A DNA stretch of 52,726 nt from an uncultured Butyrivibrio sp. (GTDB taxonomy: Bacteria > Bacillota > Clostridia > Lachnospirales > Lachnospiraceae). The notes under the pieces are model-generated. The model did no database searches. It was not told the DNA's origin and was given only the letters and a program-made list of their open reading frames with translations. Position 1 is the first letter of the stretch. Every line of letters begins with the position of its first letter. Where the stretch lies: positions 1 through 52,726 of the forward strand of contig NZ_CAMVPU010000027.1 in assembly GCF_947169445.1 (NCBI RefSeq). The letters are read 5' to 3'. The position numbers and the translations under genes are program-made. Of this stretch, positions 32,867 through 42,271 are shown piece by piece.

Positions 32867-34525
32867 TTATTCAACAATCCTCAGATAGCTGCTTACGCAA
32901 TATAATGTCTGTCCATTGTATTCAACTCTGGACCATCCATACTCGTTATTGATTCCGGTTCTGACGGCTGTTTCGCCGGCACTTAATGTGGCTACAACAG
33001 TTGAATCTGCATCTGTTACGCTGGGCTTGGAACGTAGATTAACGATGTCTTTAGCTGTAATATTTTCATTACAATCCGTAAACTTAGTCTTAAAGCCTGA
33101 GGATTCTACTACCGGCTGTTCTGTCATCTGTTTCGGAGCGCTTAAATCCGTAGTTAAAAAGCTTGTTACAGCATAATATGTCGTTCCTTCGTATACTACT
33201 CTGGACCAGCCGCTATCACTGATTCCTGTCCGATGTGCAGTTTGGCCATTCTGGAGAGTTATTATCACATGACTGTCAGCCCCCTGACTTGGCTTATCCC
33301 TTAGATTAGTACTATTCTTGGCTGTAACCGTTTCATCAACAGAACTAAAATTCATCAGTGCTTCTACATCAGCATAAGCATTTTGCCTCTCAGAAGTATC
33401 CTTTGCGCTTTCAGTGCCATTGTAACCAAAGTAAGCTACATCGACGTCGACTTTTGAAGCTATACCCGGAACATTTCCCTGGCTGGAATATTGCCACATA
33501 GAGCACTGCCCAGCATAATCAGGCCCATTAGCTATATTAGATATATCCTGGTTGTACCATGCCATCCATATTTTATAGCTCTTTTCTATCTGTGAGGTAT
33601 TCCATTTGGCATCCCCTAAAAGTTCCGACCTTGAAGCATAAAAAATTGGAGTGTAACCGGCAGTGTATATTTGGTCAAGAAAAGCTATGGCAATGTTTGT
33701 TCGTTCATCCTGTGAGAGATTGTATTGCCTGCTGGACTCTTTTTCAAAGCCTTCACAGTTGTAGCCTACCGGGTAAGTAATTGGATACTGCGAAATATAG
33801 TTTTTAACCCAGTCTGCTTCCTGCTTTGCTTCGTCAGAATTAACTGCAGTTGAGAAAAAATAAGCACCAATCTTTATTCCGTTCTTTTCTGCTTCCTGCA
33901 TATTATATTTTGCATTAGAATCAGCCTTTATCTCACCATTGGAAGAGTCTCTGTAGCCGACCCTAATCATTGCAAATTCAACGCCGGCTTCTGCAACCTT
34001 AGCCCAATCTATAGTCCCCTGAAACCTTGAAACATCTATTCCATAGGTAATAGAAGAATTCTCTCCAACATTACTTGCACTTACGATATCTGCAACATTT
34101 ATTTCTGCGCCGGCTTCTGCTTTATTTTCCGCATTTGCTATAGCTATAACCTGAGGATCGGATGCCGTTTCTATATTATCCTGAAACTCTTCTTTTGGGG
34201 TATCAATCTCATTTTCTTTTTGGCTAGTTTCGGCATCACTGCCATCTTCTGTAGATGTCTGTAATGAAGAATTATCTCCCCTGGAAGAATCAGTTTGTTC
34301 CTCTGCTTCTTCTGGAATTTCTTCTTCAAGCTGTTCAAAATCATAGATTACCTCTGCTATATCTAAGTCATCAGAGGAAGATTTTTTTATCAAAAGTAAA
34401 GCAGTACCTATACAAACGCATATGCATATTATCACAGCAGTGATTATGATCTTAACAGTCATCCTGCTGTCTTTTCCTGGTCTATGGTGATTCCCTGATC
34501 CTATGCTTCCAAACTCATTTCCCAT
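32867..34525 (-). CDS. membrane-anchored GH25 muramidase with two SH3 domains
   Basis: A cell-wall hydrolase of 552 residues. A cytoplasmic tail of about 22 residues, one transmembrane helix (about 24-46) and an acidic Glu/Ser/Thr-rich linker lead to a GH25 lysozyme domain (about 158-370: GIDVSRFQGTIDW, then WYNQDI and MWQYSSQG) and two bacterial SH3 repeats (about 395-460 and 480-550, each with NLRDKPS or NLRSKPS). The first catalytic Asp164 is present, but the usual D-x-E pair reads Asn256-Cys-Glu258 (YNCEGF), so one acidic residue is replaced. Activity may be weakened or the protein may only bind the wall. AAGGAGCAG precedes ATG 34525. It converges on prfB and is monocistronic. Confidence 0.9.
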   Translation of the reverse strand: MGNEFGSIGSGNHHRPGKDSRMTVKIIITAVIICICVCIGTALLLIKKSSSDDLDIAEVIYDFEQLEEEIPEEAEEQTDSSRGDNSSLQTSTEDGSDAETSQKENEIDTPKEEFQDNIETASDPQVIAIANAENKAEAGAEINVADIVSASNVGENSSITYGIDVSRFQGTIDWAKVAEAGVEFAMIRVGYRDSSNGEIKADSNAKYNMQEAEKNGIKIGAYFFSTAVNSDEAKQEADWVKNYISQYPITYPVGYNCEGFEKESSRQYNLSQDERTNIAIAFLDQIYTAGYTPIFYASRSELLGDAKWNTSQIEKSYKIWMAWYNQDISNIANGPDYAGQCSMWQYSSQGNVPGIASKVDVDVAYFGYNGTESAKDTSERQNAYADVEALMNFSSVDETVTAKNSTNLRDKPSQGADSHVIITLQNGQTAHRTGISDSGWSRVVYEGTTYYAVTSFLTTDLSAPKQMTEQPVVESSGFKTKFTDCNENITAKDIVNLRSKPSVTDADSTVVATLSAGETAVRTGINNEYGWSRVEYNGQTLYCVSSYLRIVE

Positions 34526-34771
34526 ACTATTCTGCTCCTTAAATAATGCTACGATATCTAATATACCACCATGAGAGCAGAATTTGGATATACATTATAT
34601 AATTTGAAATTACGAAAAATATTTGTTTAGTACTTGTTATGGACCTTCTCAGCAAAGCACATCATTGCGACAATTTGCAATAGAAACAAAATGACACTAT
34701 TAAATCGCGGGCACTTGATTTATTATTATAATATTGAAATCGATACAGGCTTTTAAGGAGAGCGTAGTTTT

Positions 34772-36383
34772 ATGAAGATGTTGTTGAGGCTTAGCAGAGA
34801 GGCAATCAGATACAGGGGATTATATGTGGTTGCTATTATGTCGACACTTATGCTTACTGTCATAAATCTGGCAGCGCCCAAGGTTTTATCTGCCATGACT
34901 GGAATTGTAAGCGGCGGAGTTGACAGTGAGGGGATGAACAGGATACTTAGACTTACTGCTATTCTTGTGGGTTTGTATCTTGGAAGAATACTTTTCAGAT
35001 TCCTTAGTAATTATCTGGCACATAAGGCAGCCTGGTATCTGGTGGGGGATCTTAGAACAAGAACCTACGACAAGCTTGAGCGCATGCACATTGGTTATTT
35101 TCATGATAAGCAGACCGGTGATCTCATGAGCCGAATAGTCAATGATACAAGGGACTTTGAACTTTTGTATGCTCATATGATACCTGAGACCATTACCAAT
35201 GTGGTTACCTTCCTTGGGGTTCTTATTGTGCTTCTTACAATTAACTGGAAGCTTGCGCTTATTACCTGTGCTCCTATTCCGCTTATCTTTTTATCCGGTA
35301 TTATTTTTTCCAAGCAGGTAAGGCCATTTTTCAAGGCATCACAAAAGAAAATGGGTGAACTTAATGGTAAGCTTCAGGATAACCTTTCCGGACTTCAGGA
35401 AATCCAGTCTTTTGGTAGAGAAGGCTATGAGACAGAAAAGGTAAATGAAAGAAATTTTGAGCACATAAGAGCTATGCTGAAGGCGCTTAAGATAAGTGCG
35501 ATTTTCCATCCTTCCGTTGAATTTATATCATCCATAGGAACTATTTTAGTGGTTGCCTTTGGCGGGTATCTGGCCTGGAAAGATAACTTTAGCGTTGAGG
35601 ATGTTGTTGCCTTTCTTTTGTATCTAGGTCTTTTCTATGCACCCATAACAGGTCTTGCCAACCTTCTTGAAAATATGCAGCAGTCTCTTGCTGGAGCTGA
35701 AAGAGTAATGGCAGTATTGGATGCGCCCTGCGAGATTAAGGATAAAGAAGGGGCTATAGAGCTTAAGGATGTAAAGGGAGGAATCTCTTTTGAGCATGTG
35801 AGCTTCTCCTATGAAAAGGGTGGAGAAATACTTGATGACATTTCGTTTAAATGTGAGCCTGGACAGATGCTGGCACTTGTGGGACCCACAGGTGTTGGAA
35901 AGACCACGATGACCAAGCTGATTTCAAGATTTTATGAGCCTACAAAGGGGCATATTTTTATAGACGATCATGATCTTAGTGACGTTACTATTGAAAGTCT
36001 TCGCCAGAATATATCGCCTGTTTTGCAGGATACATTTCTTTTTAACGGAACGATTGCTGAGAATATCGGCTATGCTGTGCCGGAAGCGAAAAAAGAAGAT
36101 ATTATAGAGGCGGCAAAAGCAGCTAATATCCACAAGGACATAATGCTTATGCCGGATGGTTATGATACTCTCGTGGGAGAAAGAGGGCTTCGTCTGTCAG
36201 GCGGCCATAAATAATATATCAGGGAAAAGAACAATTATCGCGATTGCTCACAGATTATCTACTATACGTAATGCAGATCAGATACTTGTTATAGAAAATG
36301 GACATATTGTAGAAAGAGGAACTCATGATGAGCTGGTGGCTTTAGGAGGTACCTATGCTCGCATGAACAGTATACAGAAATAA
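34772..36383 (+). pseudogene. ABC exporter broken by an internal deletion in the ATPase domain
   Basis: A multidrug-type ABC half-transporter. Residues 1-320 form the six-helix exporter domain, and the ATPase begins near 335 with Walker A GPTGVGKTT at 371-379, a Q-loop (PVLQDTFLFNG) and the signature LSGG at 475-478. There the frame hits TAA 36212-36214. The missing continuation resumes one frame over at about 36204 (NNISGKRTIIAIAHRLSTIR to the normal end at 36383), with the H-loop His intact. About 40 codons carrying Walker B and the D-loop are absent, and the deletion length is not a multiple of three. TTAAGGAG precedes ATG 34772. A sequencing or assembly error is the alternative. Confidence 0.85.
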
Positions 36384-36389
36384 ACGCAT

Positions 36390-36424
36390 AAAAATGCCAC
36401 CTGAAGCCGTGACTACAGGTGGCA
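36390..36424 (-). terminator. terminator of the diguanylate cyclase gene
   Basis: TGCCACCTG 36395-36403 pairs with CAGGTGGCA 36416-36424; read leftwards it is followed by five T residues (A run 36390-36394). It lies 26 bp after the minus-strand stop, and could also end the broken ABC gene. Confidence 0.8.
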
Positions 36425-36449
36425 GTCTTATTAGTGTTTTACAAGATTA

Positions 36450-37532
36450 TTATACTACAACAACCTTGTTACGGCCTGAATTCTTGGCCTTGTAAAGAGC
36501 ATTATCGACATTTTGGATTGACTTTGAGAAGTCACCATTGTAGCGGGATACGCCGACGGAAACAGTAATAGGAACAGGGGTATCCTTGGCATTTTCGATT
36601 TCCCTTCTGAATTGTTCCATTCTTGCACAGGCATTATTGACGTCGCAGTTCTTTAATATGATCACAAATTCCTCACCGCCATAGCGGATTACATAATCAT
36701 CCTCGTGGGTCCCCTTTGCCAGCTTCTGACCGATGTATAGAAGCGTCAGATCACCGGTGTAGTGACCGTGTTCATCGTTGACCTGTTTGAAATAATCGAT
36801 ATCCATCATGGCTATGGCAACAGGTCCGGCAACATCCTTAAGAGCATTCTTGGTTATTATCTTTTCAAGAAGATGTCTGTTATAAACCTGTGTAAGTGGA
36901 TCGGTTACCATGGCAAGTTCAAGCTTTTGCCGCATTCTGTAGTGATCCAGATAAAAGAGCATAAGAAGGCAGTGGGAAATAAAAACCGCAATGGCAAGCG
37001 GAATCTGCAGAGCCATAATGATGTCCAGATTCTCGTAATGGTTAAAACCGTGTGATATAAGGATTTCAAGAATAAAAATGATGGATGAAAGCAGTGTCTC
37101 ACTGGGTTTGGCCACAAAGCCTACCGTAAGAAAGACCACATTCATAATGATGAAGCCCTCACTGGCATGAATTCTGTCTTCCAAATGATATATGGACCAG
37201 ATAGTGGCAAAAATAATGCAGTGCGCCAAAAAGAAATCCATAAAGACAGTTACGCCGCGACTTTTAAAGAAATGGGTTACGGCAATAAAAATAAGCATAC
37301 CAATAAGCACTGAAAATCTGGGAATCAATGTGGGAATAAATGACCCATTAAGCAGATAATCAGAAATGATGTAGAAAATAGATGCAATGACACCGGCGGT
37401 CAGGCTGATGCCTACGTAATTTTGATAATAGTCGCACTTAGACTGATAGAAGTCACTCAAATCATCAACAGTCATGCTGCGGTAGTCCTTGAATAACTCC
37501 ATCAACGTTTTTGCGTTAGTTAACACTCTCAT
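36450..37532 (-). CDS. membrane diguanylate cyclase
   Basis: Makes the second messenger c-di-GMP from two GTP. A 360-residue protein with about six membrane helices (residues 40-190) and a C-terminal GGDEF domain (about 200-360). The active-site loop is Gly285-Gly-Glu-Glu-Phe289 in VIRYGGEEFVIIL, and the metal- and substrate-contact motifs DIDYFKQVND and TVSVGVSRY are present, so it should be active. The usual inhibitory site RxxD before the loop reads HEDD, so product feedback is probably weak. Its sensor part has no recognised domain. TTTTACACCCCTCA on the plus strand gives a usable AGGGGTG ribosome binding site before ATG 37532. It faces the MoxR operon divergently. Confidence 0.93.
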   Translation of the reverse strand: MRVLTNAKTLMELFKDYRSMTVDDLSDFYQSKCDYYQNYVGISLTAGVIASIFYIISDYLLNGSFIPTLIPRFSVLIGMLIFIAVTHFFKSRGVTVFMDFFLAHCIIFATIWSIYHLEDRIHASEGFIIMNVVFLTVGFVAKPSETLLSSIIFILEILISHGFNHYENLDIIMALQIPLAIAVFISHCLLMLFYLDHYRMRQKLELAMVTDPLTQVYNRHLLEKIITKNALKDVAGPVAIAMMDIDYFKQVNDEHGHYTGDLTLLYIGQKLAKGTHEDDYVIRYGGEEFVIILKNCDVNNACARMEQFRREIENAKDTPVPITVSVGVSRYNGDFSKSIQNVDNALYKAKNSGRNKVVVV

Positions 37533-37696
37533 TTTTTACACCCCTCAAATTCTATTGTACTAATAAAAACGAAATAAAGGAAGTGTAAAAAAATTACGAA
37601 TTCGGTTATATTATTATAGTAGTACCATGTAATATGCGCAGTTTGTGCGCATTCCTGTCATTTTAGTTATGATAAAAATTAACCAAGGAGAAACTG

Positions 37697-38632
37697 ATGA
37701 ATAAGTTACAGATTATTAAAGATAATATTTCAAAGATAATCGTGGGAAAAGAGAATACAGTTCTTTTGTCACTTGTTGCGATGGTCGCCGGGGGCCATGT
37801 CCTTTTGGAGGATGTGCCGGGAACAGGTAAGACAATGCTTGCTAAAGCTCTTTCCGGATCTATAAGTGGCTCTTTTAACAGAATTCAGTTTACACCGGAT
37901 CTTTTACCATCAGATATCACCGGACTAAATGTATATCAGGCTGCAAAGGGCGAATTTGTTTTTAATCCGGGACCGGTATTTTGTAATATCTTGCTGGCAG
38001 ATGAAATCAACAGAGCAACTCCAAGAACACAGGCGGGACTACTGGAATGCATGGAGGAGAGGCAGGTTACGATTGATGGACAGACCAGAAAACTGGCAGA
38101 ACCATTTTTCGTAATCGCGACACAGAATCCTGTCGAGACCAGTGGAACATTTCCGCTTCCGGAGGCTCAGTTAGACAGATTTATAATGAAGCTGTCCATG
38201 GGCTTTCCAGGAAAAGAGCAGGAACTTGAGATCCTAAAAAGATTTCAGCAGGGAAATAAGGAAGATAAGTTAAAAGAACTTGAAGCTGTTGCAACTCTTG
38301 AGGATATAGTTTCCATGAGATTAGAAGCCATGAAGGTAGAGGTACATCCTGATCTTATGGCCTATATCACGGATATTACGCAGGCCACAAGAAATCGCAG
38401 TGATGTGGCTTCAGGAGTAAGCCCAAGGGGAAGCCTTGCTCTTTTGTATTGTGCTAAGGTACTGGCTTTTGCAAATGACAGATCTTATGTGAGTCCTGAA
38501 GATATTAAAACCCTGGCTGTTCCTGTCCTTGCCCACAGGCTTATTATGGCAGGTGGCTATGGTACCACAGCAAGTAGCAAAGATGTTATAAATAGTATTT
38601 TGGCGGAAGTTCCTGTTCCGACAGAAAGGTAA
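37697..38632 (+). CDS. MoxR-family AAA+ ATPase
   Basis: A 311-residue chaperone-like AAA+ ATPase. Walker A is DVPGTGKTML near residue 45, Walker B LLADEINRATPRTQAGLLE near 100, sensor 1 IATQNPVETSGTFPLPEAQL, and arginine-rich GVSPRGSLALL in the lid. MoxR proteins usually help maturation of partner complexes together with DUF58 (VWA-like) proteins, and here the DUF58 gene follows after 3 bp. AAGGAG precedes ATG 37697. The upstream region 37533-37696 carries a 7-bp hairpin (ATGCGCA 37634-37640 with TGCGCAT 37646-37652) that may lie in the leader. First gene of a three-gene operon. Confidence 0.93.
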   Translation: MNKLQIIKDNISKIIVGKENTVLLSLVAMVAGGHVLLEDVPGTGKTMLAKALSGSISGSFNRIQFTPDLLPSDITGLNVYQAAKGEFVFNPGPVFCNILLADEINRATPRTQAGLLECMEERQVTIDGQTRKLAEPFFVIATQNPVETSGTFPLPEAQLDRFIMKLSMGFPGKEQELEILKRFQQGNKEDKLKELEAVATLEDIVSMRLEAMKVEVHPDLMAYITDITQATRNRSDVASGVSPRGSLALLYCAKVLAFANDRSYVSPEDIKTLAVPVLAHRLIMAGGYGTTASSKDVINSILAEVPVPTER

Positions 38633-38635
38633 AAA

Positions 38636-39760
38636 ATGCCTATAATACTGATACCGTTAGTGCTCATTGCGCTTTTTTTTGCTGAGAGGTACATATTCAA
38701 CAAGTATTGGCAGCGTGGGCTTCTGGCGCAGCTTTCTTTTGATAAAGATGCTGTGACGGAAGGTGACAGTGCCTGCCTTTTGGAAGTGATCACTAACCAG
38801 AATTTCATACCGCTTCATATACTGCAGGTGAATTTTCAGACTGATATAGGCCTTGATTTTACGGATACTACCAATGCTTCTGTAACTGACAGGGTAAACG
38901 TCATTGATGTATTCAGTTTGAGGTTTTACGAGAGAATAACCAGAAAGCTGACTATGAACTGTTCAAAGAGAGGCTACTATAATGTTCTTGAAACCTCTCT
39001 GGTAGCGTCAGATCTTTTTAGCCCGGATATCCATTATGCTACAAGAAAGCAAAATACCAGTCTTTACGTATATCCCAGGTTTATTGATGATAAAGCGCTG
39101 GATGTGCCCTACAGGCAGCTTATGGGAGAGGTGGAGTCTAAAAGATTTTTGTATGAAGATAATTTTACTTTCAGAGGAATCAGGGACTATGCGCCAACCG
39201 ATGTGATGTCTTCCATAAACTGGAAGGCCAGCGCCAAGACCGGTGCTCTTAAAGTCAACCTTCACGATTACACTGCCAGTCCTGAGATTGCAATAGTCCT
39301 GAATGTGGATGAGCCCGGAATATTGTTTGAGACGGAGCTTTTGGAAGATTGTATAAGGCTGGCGGCTACTCTTGCCTATAAATTTATAATGGATAAGATT
39401 CCGGTGTCTCTAATTACTAACGGAGTAGATAAGGTAACAGGTGAAGTAATCAGCCTTGAGGCGGGACAGTCCATGGACCATGTCAGAAACATATTAAGAG
39501 CCCTTGCCAGAATTGATCTGGTGGGAAAAGAATCATCTGACATTTCGGGGACAGTGTCGGAAGAACTAAATGGTTCAAATAGTTCGCAGATTTCTTATTG
39601 CTTCATTTCTTCAAGCAGGAGAGACAGTGCGGTTTTGGCTGCAGAGAAGCTATCAGATAAAAATGGAACTCTTAAGTGGTTTTGCCCATTGACTAAGGGA
39701 ATGGATCAGAGAAGTCCTTTAGATTCCAGAATAGATTTTGTGAGGATCATCCGGGAATAA
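38636..39760 (+). CDS. DUF58 domain protein
   Basis: A 374-residue protein, second in the MoxR operon. One hydrophobic segment at the N-terminus (MPIILIPLVLIALFFAERYI) anchors it. The family signature FRGIRDYAPTDVMSSINWKA lies near residues 178-197, followed by a von Willebrand A-like fold (EIAIVLNVDEPG). It begins 3 bp after moxR and ends 4 bp before the next gene, so translation is coupled. Its job is unknown; MoxR/DUF58 pairs are thought to assemble or activate other proteins. Confidence 0.88.
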   Translation: MPIILIPLVLIALFFAERYIFNKYWQRGLLAQLSFDKDAVTEGDSACLLEVITNQNFIPLHILQVNFQTDIGLDFTDTTNASVTDRVNVIDVFSLRFYERITRKLTMNCSKRGYYNVLETSLVASDLFSPDIHYATRKQNTSLYVYPRFIDDKALDVPYRQLMGEVESKRFLYEDNFTFRGIRDYAPTDVMSSINWKASAKTGALKVNLHDYTASPEIAIVLNVDEPGILFETELLEDCIRLAATLAYKFIMDKIPVSLITNGVDKVTGEVISLEAGQSMDHVRNILRALARIDLVGKESSDISGTVSEELNGSNSSQISYCFISSSRRDSAVLAAEKLSDKNGTLKWFCPLTKGMDQRSPLDSRIDFVRIIRE

Positions 39761-39764
39761 AGAT

Positions 39765-41039
39765 ATGTACAAAAAAATAGAGATTATAAGAATTCTCAAC
39801 AACATATTAATAGTATATGCTGTTTCTTCGGTGTTTTTTATTGCTCTTAAGATGCCGATGGAAACAGCGCTTTTCGCGGGCAATCTCAGCCTTGTAGCTT
39901 TTGTCGTTGCAACAGAAGTAATCTCGGCCTTTTGCAGTAATTTCATTCTCTTTGTGGCCATGCATGTGATTGCAGGAGCAGGGAGCCTTACATTGGCAAA
40001 GGTTTTGAGTAGCGGCGATATAGAGGCATCTTTTATTGGCGGAATTCAGGTGGATTCTGTCTATATGGCCCTTCGGATTTTTGTGATGATTGTGGTCATG
40101 GTGGTTTCAATTTATTCAAGACTCGATGAAAAGCCAAGATATACTCCGGAAATAGCGGAAGGGTTCCTGTTTGTGGGCCTGTTTGTCCTGTGCCTTATAT
40201 CGAAAAAACCTGAGGCGATAGTGATAGTCCTGATTTCAGAGATGATCTGGGCTGTTCTGTGCATTATCTTTTACAATACAAGGCAAGCCATTACTTTCCT
40301 TCTTCCTTTTAAGGAAAGGGACTATGTGCCCTATCAGGCTATAGGAAGGACTAATGGTCTGATGCTTAGGATATGCATCTTTATTGCTACGATTTTTATG
40401 CTGGCCTGTGCATTTCTTGATTACGGAAAAGAAATTGTGGCGTTTTTAAAACGCATATTAATAGCTGTTCTTTCCTTTATTTTTTCCTTTTTTAACTTTG
40501 ACTATGAAAACGAATATGTAGCCCCTGAGGAAGTGCAGTCGGGCGGTTTTGGGAGCATGCTTCCTGAAATCGAGGAGGATAATTCTATCCTTCATGCTAT
40601 ATGGGAGGCTCTCTACTGGATAATAGCGGTAGCGGTCGGAATCCTGATCATAGTTCTGGCAATCAAGGCGGTAAAAGAGTTCTACAAGCTTTTTAATTCT
40701 TCCAAAAAAGGTATAAAGGAAAGACTTTCAAGAGACAAAATCGAATTCTTAAATCCTTTGAGCTTTGGTGAAAATGTAGCAGGCAGGAAGGATAAGAGCA
40801 AGATGACTGTCTGGGAGAGGCTGTCACCATCAGGGAGAGTCAGGCTCTTATTTGTTAAGTACGTGGAGAGTGGTATGCATTTAAAAGAACCGGTAAAGTC
40901 CGACAGCCCAAGACAGATGGAGGAGAGGGCTTTTAGTGAAAAAAATGCAGTTGCTTATACCTTATATGAGAAGGCCAGATACAGTTCGCAGGTAGTGACC
41001 TCGGAAGATGTAAAGAAAATGAAAAGCTTTACCTCGTAG
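39765..41039 (+). CDS. polytopic membrane protein, DUF4129-like C-terminus
   Basis: The third gene of the MoxR operon encodes 424 residues. About six hydrophobic helices occupy 10-235, then an acidic extracytoplasmic stretch, another membrane helix (about 283-303) and a cytoplasmic tail. The tail ends SDSPRQMEERAFSEKNAVAY and LYEKARYSSQVVT, which resembles the DUF4129 pattern (threshold Pro, then arYs) found at the end of transglutaminase-like proteins in such operons. The transglutaminase core itself is absent. It starts 4 bp after the DUF58 gene, with AAAGATATG and little ribosome binding site. Function unknown; probably a membrane partner of the MoxR/DUF58 pair. Confidence 0.8.
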   Translation: MYKKIEIIRILNNILIVYAVSSVFFIALKMPMETALFAGNLSLVAFVVATEVISAFCSNFILFVAMHVIAGAGSLTLAKVLSSGDIEASFIGGIQVDSVYMALRIFVMIVVMVVSIYSRLDEKPRYTPEIAEGFLFVGLFVLCLISKKPEAIVIVLISEMIWAVLCIIFYNTRQAITFLLPFKERDYVPYQAIGRTNGLMLRICIFIATIFMLACAFLDYGKEIVAFLKRILIAVLSFIFSFFNFDYENEYVAPEEVQSGGFGSMLPEIEEDNSILHAIWEALYWIIAVAVGILIIVLAIKAVKEFYKLFNSSKKGIKERLSRDKIEFLNPLSFGENVAGRKDKSKMTVWERLSPSGRVRLLFVKYVESGMHLKEPVKSDSPRQMEERAFSEKNAVAYTLYEKARYSSQVVTSEDVKKMKSFTS

Positions 41040-41073
41040 CTAATTTAGATATGCGGGCCTGCGCATAAAGAAG

Positions 41074-41103
41074 AAAGCCTGTACAGATCAGTACAGGCTT
41101 TTT
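41074..41103 (+). terminator. convergent terminator overlapping the lipoprotein stop codon
   Basis: AAAGCCTGTAC 41074-41084 pairs with GTACAGGCTTT 41091-41101, with T residues to 41103. The minus-strand lipoprotein gene ends at 41088, inside the loop, so its last codons form one arm. Confidence 0.88.
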
Positions 41104-42140
41104 ACGTTGACGATTTTGTTGCGATTTACTTCAAAGCTCCAAATGGAATGACCGGATAATCTGTGCTCGGTCAAAAAATAGGTATCGCCGGCATTTGAAA
41201 TATAATAGGGAGTGCCGCCGCCTACAAAGTAGGTGCTGTAAATATCCTCATATTTGCCGGAAATAAGGTTTTCAAGCGATCTGGTCCTGATTATGGTTGC
41301 GTAGTTCTGGTCGCCGCTCTTATCGGTGGAAGTGGTTATGTAATAATACTTCTGGATTTTGGTAATCTGTACCATTCCTGCAAGGGCATCCGGCACATCG
41401 ATTTCTTTTTTTATCTGAAGATCATCAAGGCTGCACTGATATATCTTGGCCGGGAGACCGGCGTCAGAAACTCCTGATACAAAATAAATATCACCATCAA
41501 TTATGGAAAAAGATCTTACGTATACACCGTCAAGGATATCGATTTTTCTGATGTCGGTGACGTACATTCTGTTAGAATCCTCTGTGTGTCTTAAGCAAAA
41601 GAGCTCTCCGGTAGTTGAACTCCATACATAAAACGTGTCGGTGTCTTCATCGTAAACAGTGTAGTGTGGACGGCTTCCCACATCGCGTATTATCTGAGTG
41701 TTTATGAATTTGCCATCTACTTTTTCAAATACCATGATGCGGTTGTTCTCGGTATCGTCCACGATATAAACCTTGCCATCACTGGCAATGGTGTGGGGTC
41801 TTGTTACATCGCTTGTCATGATGTTCCACTGTGTAAGGGGCTCACCAAGCGTATCAGAATAGATTATCCGGTTGTGATAACAGTCCACGATGAACCAGGT
41901 GTCATCATACTGAGCAATATAGGTAGGAACGCTAAGCTGTGAGTCAAAGTTTTTTATGGGCTCGTAGCTTGCGGCAAAGGCTTCTGGATTGTCACCAGCC
42001 TCTGTCATCTCTGAAATTCGAACGTAATCAGAGGCATCGAAGCTTGCAGGAGTAGCCGTATTCTTTGCGCTACATCCACTTAATATACATGATACTGCCA
42101 GAACCAGACCAGCCAGGCAGATGGTTATTTCTTTTTTCAT
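41088..42140 (-). CDS. lipoprotein with beta-propeller-like repeats
   Basis: A 350-residue surface lipoprotein. The signal is MKKEITICLAGLVLAVSCIL followed by the lipobox LSGC, so the mature protein is lipid-anchored. The body consists of repeating strands with the pattern of an NHL/WD-type propeller: DTWFIVDCYHNRIIYSD, GKVYIVDDTENNRIMVFE, DTFYVWSSTTGELFCLR and GDIYFVSGVSD. The function is unknown; such propellers bind ligands or polysaccharides. ATG 42140 is chosen because GAGGAATTAT precedes it and it opens a proper signal peptide; the frame extends to 42209. It is divergent from the glycosyltransferase cluster at 42272, suggesting a link to surface glycan (inference). Confidence 0.8.
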   Translation of the reverse strand: MKKEITICLAGLVLAVSCILSGCSAKNTATPASFDASDYVRISEMTEAGDNPEAFAASYEPIKNFDSQLSVPTYIAQYDDTWFIVDCYHNRIIYSDTLGEPLTQWNIMTSDVTRPHTIASDGKVYIVDDTENNRIMVFEKVDGKFINTQIIRDVGSRPHYTVYDEDTDTFYVWSSTTGELFCLRHTEDSNRMYVTDIRKIDILDGVYVRSFSIIDGDIYFVSGVSDAGLPAKIYQCSLDDLQIKKEIDVPDALAGMVQITKIQKYYYITTSTDKSGDQNYATIIRTRSLENLISGKYEDIYSTYFVGGGTPYYISNAGDTYFLTEHRLSGHSIWSFEVNRNKIVNVKSLY

Positions 42141-42271
42141 ATAATTCCTCGTAAAACAAAATATAGTAATTATTTTACACCATAGAGAACGTGGTTGAAA
42201 AAAAATCAATATAACGATAACATTAATTTAGTGGTTTTTGTCCTTTTTTTCCAAACATCAGGAGGTGCTAA

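Noticed and set aside
36156..36383. A separate 75-codon gene after the ABC exporter
   Set aside because: Its first 18 codons are the exporter's sequence in the wrong frame, and the rest is the exporter's C-terminal end. It is one broken gene.
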